A stretch of DNA of 32,766 bases from Candidatus Faecousia intestinavium (GTDB lineage Bacteria > Bacillota > Clostridia > Oscillospirales > Oscillospiraceae): NCBI GenBank assembly GCA_018715835.1, contig DVKV01000207.1, positions 1 through 32,766 of the forward strand, written 5' to 3'. The notes under the pieces are model-generated. The model made no database searches, was not told the origin of the DNA, and saw nothing but the letters and a program-made list of their open reading frames with translations. The translations under genes were made by a program, and so were the position numbers. Numbering within the stretch: position 1 is the stretch's first letter; the number at the start of each line of letters is the position of its first letter. Below are positions 28,549 through 32,766 of this stretch, piece by piece.

Positions 28549-29445
28549 ATGATATCCTCTGCCGTTATTTTCAGTGCCCTGGAGCTGGGCTTTTTGTACG
28601 CCCTGGTGGCCCTGGCCCTGTTTCTCAGCTTCCGGGTGCTGAACATCGCCGACATGACCACCGACGGAGCCTTTACCCTGGGCTGCGCCGTGTCCGCCAC
28701 CATCGCCGTGGCAGGCCATCCCCTGCTGGCCCTGCCCGCTGCCATGCTCTGCGGCGCCTGTGCCGGCGGCGTCACCGCCCTGCTGCAAACCAAGCTGAAA
28801 ATTCCCTCCATTCTGGCGGGCATCATCACCAACACCGGCCTGTACACCGTGAACCTGGCGGTGATGGGCTTTTCCTCCAATGTGAACATGATGCGCAGCG
28901 AAACCCTGTTCACCCTGGTGCAGCCCTACCTGGGCAAGGTCTACAAGCTGCTGCCTGTGGCGCTGATCACCCTGACCCTGGGCGTGCTGCTGGTGCTGTT
29001 CCTGAAAACCCGGCTGGGTCTGAGCATCCGGGCCACCGGCGACAATCCGGACATGGTACGGGCCTCCTCTATCAATACCGGCTTCACCATCACCGTGGGA
29101 CTGTGCATCGCCAACTCCCTGACCGCCCTGTCCGGCGCGGTGCTGGCCCAGTACCAGAAAACCGCCGACATCAACCTGGGCACCGGCATGGTCATCATCG
29201 GCCTGGCCTCCCTGATCATCGGCGAAACCCTGATGCCCCGGGGCCGTCTGTGGCGCAAGGCTCTGGGTGCAATCTTAGGCTCCATCATCTACCGGTTCAT
29301 CATCGCCCTGGCACTGCGGATGGATCTGCCCAGCGAATGCCTGAAGCTGATCTCCGCCACCATTGTGGCCCTGGCCATCGGCCTGCCCGCCATCAAGGGC
29401 GCCATGAAGCCCGCCACCAAAAACGCTGTGAAGGAGGGCAATTAA
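28549..29445 (+). CDS. trpY: Tryptophan ABC transporter permease TrpY
   Basis: This 298 aa permease of the BPD_transp_2 family has about eight or nine membrane helices. Family features are FRVLNIADMTTDGAFTLGCAVSA near the start, LKIPSILAGIITNTGLYTVNLAVMG, and the cytoplasmic coupling region RLGLSIRATGDNPDMVRASSINTG. It forms the membrane channel with TrpZ as ATPase. The ATG has GAAGGAG upstream. Its stop is one base from the trpZ ATG. Control comes through the T-box upstream of trpX. Confidence 0.9.
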   Translation: MISSAVIFSALELGFLYALVALALFLSFRVLNIADMTTDGAFTLGCAVSATIAVAGHPLLALPAAMLCGACAGGVTALLQTKLKIPSILAGIITNTGLYTVNLAVMGFSSNVNMMRSETLFTLVQPYLGKVYKLLPVALITLTLGVLLVLFLKTRLGLSIRATGDNPDMVRASSINTGFTITVGLCIANSLTALSGAVLAQYQKTADINLGTGMVIIGLASLIIGETLMPRGRLWRKALGAILGSIIYRFIIALALRMDLPSECLKLISATIVALAIGLPAIKGAMKPATKNAVKEGN

Positions 29446-29446
29446 G

Positions 29447-30250
29447 ATGCTGAAGCTTTCCAATCTGTCCAAAACCTTCAATCCCGGCACGGTAAACGAG
29501 AAAAAGGCGCTGTCCAATGTGAATCTGGAGCTGGCAAAAGGAGACTTTGTCACCATTCTGGGCTCCAACGGGGCAGGAAAATCCACGCTGTTCAACGCCA
29601 TCGCCGGTTCTTTTCCGGTGGACGAGGGCACCATCCGGCTGGACGGAGTGAACATCACCAACCAGCCGGACTACAAGCGCAGCAAATACATCGGGCGGCT
29701 GTTCCAGGACCCGCTGAAAGGCACCGCCCCCAACATGACCATTGAGGAGAATCTGGCCCTGGCCTATATGCGGGCCAGCGAGGGCAGCTCCCCCTTCTCC
29801 ATGATCTCCCGCCGGGAGCGGAAGGAATTCCGGGAGAGGCTTTCCCAGTTGGAACTGGGACTGGAAGACCGGATGGAAAGTCCGGTGGGTCTGCTTTCCG
29901 GCGGCCAGCGCCAGGCCCTGACCTTGCTGATGGCCACGGTGGTCACCCCCAAGCTGCTGCTTCTGGACGAACACACCGCCGCCCTGGACCCTGCAACGGC
30001 GGAGAAGGTTCTCGCTCTGACCCAATCCATTGTAGCGGAGAACCAGATCACCTGCCTGATGATCACCCACAACGTGCCCTCGGCGCTGGCCCTGGGCAAC
30101 CGGACCATTATGATGAGAAACGGCACCATCACCCTGAAACTGTCCGGGAAAGAACGAAAGGCCATGACCACCCAGCGTCTGCTGGATCTGTTCCACAGCC
30201 AGGGCCTGGAAAGCGACCGGATTCTGTTCAGCGCCGGTCCGGAATCCTAA
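29447..30250 (+). CDS. trpZ: Tryptophan ABC transporter ATPase TrpZ
   Basis: This 267 aa ATPase has Walker A GSNGAGKST (about 39-47), Q-loop GRLFQDPLKGTAPNMTIEEN, signature LSGGQRQALTL, Walker B LLLLDEHTAALDP and H-loop MITHNV. All motifs are intact. Walker B carries EHTAALDP, as in this transporter family. It begins one base after the trpY stop, with AAGGAGG inside the end of trpY, and closes the trpXYZ operon before a strong terminator. Confidence 0.92.
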   Translation: MLKLSNLSKTFNPGTVNEKKALSNVNLELAKGDFVTILGSNGAGKSTLFNAIAGSFPVDEGTIRLDGVNITNQPDYKRSKYIGRLFQDPLKGTAPNMTIEENLALAYMRASEGSSPFSMISRRERKEFRERLSQLELGLEDRMESPVGLLSGGQRQALTLLMATVVTPKLLLLDEHTAALDPATAEKVLALTQSIVAENQITCLMITHNVPSALALGNRTIMMRNGTITLKLSGKERKAMTTQRLLDLFHSQGLESDRILFSAGPES

Positions 30251-30251
30251 C

Positions 30252-30289
30252 GATAAATCCCCCGGAGACGTATCTCCGGGGGATTTATC
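30252..30289. terminator. Bidirectional terminator after trpZ
   Basis: GATAAATCCCCCGGAGA, loop CGTA, TCTCCGGGGGATTTATC: a perfect 17 bp stem with AT-rich ends. It lies between the stops of trpZ and the convergent EFR1 gene, one base from each. Confidence 0.9.
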
Positions 30290-31012
30290 TTACAGATATT
30301 GTTCGATGCAGTACCGGCGGCGGTTTTTTGTGCTTTCCCCATATTCGATGGCCTTTTGGGGGCAGCGATTGATGCAGGCCATGCACTGGTAGCACTTGTC
30401 CCCCCATCGGGGTTTCCCATCCGCCATTGTAATGGTTTTGGCGGGGCAGAGAGCGGCGCACTGTCCGCAGCCCACGCAGCGGTCGGTGACAGCAAAGGGT
30501 TTGGTGCTTCGAGCGTAGCCGTTGAAGCCCTTGTTGATCAAATTGGATTTCAGGAAGGCCAGCTTTCCCTCCTCCACCCGGTATACCCGCTCCCGGCGGC
30601 CGATCTCCCCGGCGATGGTCTCCAGCAACTTCCTGGCGGCAGCCAGCTTCTCCCGGACTTCCTCCGGGGCGTCCAGCTCCGAACCCACCACATAGTTGTT
30701 GGGCATTGCCAGGCTGTAGCTGCTGTCCAGAGGGAAAATCTTGGACAGTTTTTTCATGGCCTGACCGGCGTCGGCGCCGCAGGTACACAGGCCGAAGGTG
30801 AAGGCATCCGTCTTTGGAAGCTTTTTTACAAAGTCCAGCATGGGCTCCGGCACGCCCCAGGCGTAGATGGGAAACACCAGCCCCACCCGGGCCTCTCCCG
30901 TCAGGTTGGGAATTGTCCCGTCCAGAATGGATTTTGCCGTATCCCCCAGGCTTTCCGCCAGGGTCTGGGCTGCCCAGCGGGAATTTCCCGTCCCGGAAAA
31001 GTAAAAAATCAT
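30290..31012 (-). CDS. EFR1 family ferredoxin-flavodoxin protein
   Basis: This 240 aa protein has an N-terminal flavodoxin-like part: MIFYFSGTGNSRWAAQTLAESL (FMN phosphate loop, residues 3-11), VFPIYAWGVPEPM and CTCGADAGQAMKKL. The C-terminal part has two [4Fe-4S] motifs, CVGCGQCAALCP and CYQCMACINRCP. This is the EFR1 ferrodoxin family common in anaerobic Firmicutes, presumed to carry electrons; partners are unknown. The ATG at 31012 has AAGGAGA upstream; the track's 12 additional codons have no support. It has its own TATAAT promoter. Confidence 0.92.
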   Translation of the reverse strand: MIFYFSGTGNSRWAAQTLAESLGDTAKSILDGTIPNLTGEARVGLVFPIYAWGVPEPMLDFVKKLPKTDAFTFGLCTCGADAGQAMKKLSKIFPLDSSYSLAMPNNYVVGSELDAPEEVREKLAAARKLLETIAGEIGRRERVYRVEEGKLAFLKSNLINKGFNGYARSTKPFAVTDRCVGCGQCAALCPAKTITMADGKPRWGDKCYQCMACINRCPQKAIEYGESTKNRRRYCIEQYL

Positions 31013-31056
31013 GATGCTGTCTCCTTTCGGCCCCGGAGCCCCGGGCATTTACTCCC

Positions 31057-31085
31057 ATTATATCTCATTCATCTGTCAAAAACAA
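31057..31085 (-). promoter_or_regulatory. Promoter of the EFR1 gene
   Basis: Minus strand: -10 TATAAT (31057-31062) with -35 TTGTTT (31080-31085), 17 bp spacer. The -35 lies in the T-tract of the upstream terminator. A nearby TTGACA is only 11 bp from the -10 and is too close. Confidence 0.65.
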
Positions 31086-31110
31086 GGGCCGGAGGATTTC
31101 TCCGGCCCTT
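31084..31110 (-). terminator. Terminator of the sigma/anti-sigma operon
   Basis: On the minus strand, AAGGGCCGGAG, loop AAATC, CTCCGGCCCTT, then TGTTTTTG: an 11 bp stem seven bases from the stop of the anti-sigma-type gene. Confidence 0.85.
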
Positions 31111-31116
31111 CCATTT

Positions 31117-32103
31117 TTATTTCTCCGGGGGATAGAGTTTGGTTCCGTCCCGCAGCTGGACATAGTCCACTTCCTCCAGGACAATGGGGCCAGTCAAAAA
31201 ACAGGTTGCCCCCTCCGATCCCAGCACATAGGGCCGGAACCGCACCTGGGTCCCGTCTTTCAGCACCACAAAGGAGTCCACGAAGCAGATACCGCCCTTT
31301 TCGTCCGTCCTGCCATTGTAATCCACGCTGACGCTCAGCGTCCGCAGTTCCAGGGAAGTCACGTTGACACGAATATCGGAAAAGGATGCAACCACCGGCT
31401 CCGTGATCATTTCCAAGGATTCATCGTGCAGGGTGTCGAACACAATGTCAAAATCAAAGTCTTCCTCCGTCAGCACCCGATCGGTTCCGTCGCTGTAATA
31501 TCCGATCAGCCCCGGGAAATGAATCCGATAGGTCACCCCCGCTTCCAGGGATTTGGCCCCCTGCTGTTCATACTGGTTTACACGGAGCAGAATCACATCC
31601 GGCGCCTCTTCCATTGGCCCCGAGCCGGCGCTGTAACGCCAATCCGGATGGTCGGGGGCATAGAAATAGTCCTCCAGCGTTCCATCTTCCCGCAGACGAT
31701 ACCCCGGCAGGTAGTTTTCCGCATTCATCACATCTTCGGTTTCAGAGGACAGCCGCAGTTTGATGTAGGCATTGTAGGAATCGGCGATGGCGGACTCCAC
31801 CGTCAGGGTGTAGCCGTCCTTGGTCACGCTCTGGCCGATTACTTTGGTGTTTTCCTCCACAAAGGCGGCCTGACTCTGAGACAATCCCTGTTCCTGCCAA
31901 CGGGAGAAGAACTGCCCGAACCACTCCGGCTCCGTCAGCGCCACATAGGCACATCCCGCCAGAATCAGCACCGCCGCCCCAATGGCCGCCGCCAGCGCCG
32001 GCCGGAACCGGCGGACCGGGATTTCCGTCCGGAATGCCTCCGCCTCCGCCAGAATACTCCCATCCAGATCCGTCATGCCCATCAGAAGTTCTCTGCCTGT
32101 CAT
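31117..32103 (-). CDS. Membrane-anchored protein partnered with the ECF sigma factor (anti-sigma type)
   Basis: This 328 aa protein has a short cytoplasmic part (MTGRELLMGMTDLDGSILAEAEAFRTEIPVRRFRP), one membrane helix (ALAAAIGAAVLILAGCAYVAL, about 37-57) and a large exterior (QSVTKDGYTLTVESAIADSYNAYIKLRLS..., then VNVTSLELRTLSVSVDYNG). This is the layout of DUF4179-type proteins cotranscribed with ECF factors, presumed to hold the sigma factor at the membrane until a signal is sensed outside. The start ATG at 32103 overlaps the sigma gene stop by four bases and has AGGAGGGG upstream. The signal is unknown. Confidence 0.82.
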   Translation of the reverse strand: MTGRELLMGMTDLDGSILAEAEAFRTEIPVRRFRPALAAAIGAAVLILAGCAYVALTEPEWFGQFFSRWQEQGLSQSQAAFVEENTKVIGQSVTKDGYTLTVESAIADSYNAYIKLRLSSETEDVMNAENYLPGYRLREDGTLEDYFYAPDHPDWRYSAGSGPMEEAPDVILLRVNQYEQQGAKSLEAGVTYRIHFPGLIGYYSDGTDRVLTEEDFDFDIVFDTLHDESLEMITEPVVASFSDIRVNVTSLELRTLSVSVDYNGRTDEKGGICFVDSFVVLKDGTQVRFRPYVLGSEGATCFLTGPIVLEEVDYVQLRDGTKLYPPEK

Positions 32104-32654
32104 AGGAAAATCCCCTCCTGTTCCAGATACCGGGCCAGCCGCTCCCGGGTGCGCTTGAGCCGCATTTTCACCTGGCTCTCCCCCATGCCGTACCGCCGGG
32201 CCAGCGCCCGGATGGTTTCGCAGTGCCAGTACCGGCGGACAAACAGCACCCGGTTTTCCGCGGGCAGTTCCTGCAAAAACCGGCTGATAGCCCGGGAAAT
32301 CTCCCGCCCTTCCAGTTCCGCCTCCCGCAGCCGGTCGGGAATGCACTGCTCCATTTCCTGGCTGAGGGATACCACCTCCGCCTTCCGCTTGGCGGCGTTC
32401 TGCCAGTCCAGCTTGCCGAAGGCAAAATTCCGGCAGATCTTGGCCAGATACCCATAGAAAAAGCCGGGCCGCTCCGGGGGCACTGTCCGCCAGGTCTGAA
32501 AGTATGTATCGTTTTCGCTTTCTTCGGCGTCCTCCTGATTTTTCAGGATGTTCCGGGCCAGAGCCAGGAGCCGTATCCCATACCGTTCCCGGGTGCAGGC
32601 GATGGCCCGCTGGTCTCTGGCAAAAAATAAATCCAGAATCTGTTCGTCATCCAT
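32100..32654 (-). CDS. ECF-type sigma-70 factor
   Basis: This 184 aa protein has region 2 (MDDEQILDLFFARDQRAIACTRERYGIRLLALARNILKNQEDAEESENDTYFQTWRTVPPE, with DAEE and the -10-binding helix) and region 4 (LPAENRVLFVRRYWHCETIRALARRYGMGESQVKMRLKRTRERLARYLEQEGI). It is a complete small sigma factor and would direct RNA polymerase to a few promoters, probably its own included. The ATG follows GGAGGAACAGAC. It is coupled to its membrane partner by a four-base overlap (ATGA). Confidence 0.93.
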   Translation of the reverse strand: MDDEQILDLFFARDQRAIACTRERYGIRLLALARNILKNQEDAEESENDTYFQTWRTVPPERPGFFYGYLAKICRNFAFGKLDWQNAAKRKAEVVSLSQEMEQCIPDRLREAELEGREISRAISRFLQELPAENRVLFVRRYWHCETIRALARRYGMGESQVKMRLKRTRERLARYLEQEGIFL

Positions 32655-32727
32655 GTCTGTTCCTCCCCTCCGAAGGTCGTCTCACCCCATATGAGGGATT
32701 TTCATACCCCAGGGTCACACATCAGAA

Positions 32728-32733
32728 ATTATA
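32728..32733 (-). promoter_or_regulatory. Possible -10 box of the sigma operon
   Basis: TATAAT lies on the minus strand about 75 bases before the sigma ATG, with only a T-run as -35. The leader also contains GTGACCCTGGGGTATG and CCTCATATGGGGTGAGACG, which could hold an ECF-type promoter; I cannot place its boxes with confidence. Confidence 0.35.
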
Positions 32734-32766
32734 TTTTTCCAGAACTCCTGAAAAAAAGCAAGGAAA

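Noticed and set aside
27330-28913. Minus-strand 527-codon ORF
   Set aside because: Antisense to trpX and trpY; Gly/Asp/His-rich shadow composition.
31057-31079. TTGACA as the -35 of the EFR1 promoter
   Set aside because: Only 11 bp from the TATAAT; too close for sigma-A. TTGTTT at 17 bp is used instead.

Overview
The window is about 60% GC, has tightly packed genes with strong AGGAGG ribosome binding sites, and carries sporulation genes (spoIIP and a Spo0A-type DNA-binding protein) with an hrcA-grpE-dnaK operon under a CIRCE operator. It also has a T-box riboswitch, BirA with an N-terminal DNA-binding domain, and many clostridial families (RqcH, Mini-III, DUF1700, EFR1, FliB-like). This points to an anaerobic, spore-forming Clostridia bacterium, probably Oscillospirales; the order is an inference. 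It reads as chromosome. I see no transposase, integrase, tRNA, rRNA or CRISPR array.

Layout. Bases 1-1830 hold the minus-strand heat-shock operon hrcA > grpE > dnaK (dnaK runs off the edge). Bases 1927-4581 hold a minus-strand operon: Gx transporter > Mini-RNase III > RqcH. Bases 4739-6374 hold a plus-strand PadR regulator with two membrane proteins. Bases 6422-9283 hold minus-strand genes: a C39-like peptidase, a lipoprotein, and a coupled lipid kinase/Nudix pair. GDPD (plus) follows. Bases 10396-10989 hold an unusual minus-strand trio of very small proteins (Cys-rich, helical, sigma-region-4-like). tadA and spoIIP (plus) come next.

Bases 12639-14204 are the most unusual region. A receiver-less Spo0A-type protein (minus) and an ImmR/ImmA-type repressor-protease pair (plus) diverge from a 313 bp region with two near-consensus promoters aimed at each other and a repeated TTACTT motif. 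This has the architecture of a bistable switch. The BirA-regulated bioY-birA operon follows.

Bases 15913-19610 hold a FliB-like protein, a DivIVA-like coiled-coil protein, an alpha/beta hydrolase whose nucleophile position is Gly, DUF2200, a small membrane protein and DUF5655. Bases 19759-23058 hold a cytoplasmic ParB-like/BMP-like protein, a metallophosphoesterase and DUF2461. dapA-dapB-dapF (meso-diaminopimelate and lysine) follow. After dapF is a 260 bp array of perfect hairpins ending in a terminator. A small unknown protein and lexA come next. A Trp-specific T-box (specifier TGG) then controls trpXYZ, a predicted tryptophan ABC importer, with a possible leader peptide ending Trp-stop. 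The window closes with an EFR1 ferredoxin-flavodoxin protein and an ECF sigma factor with its membrane-anchored partner.
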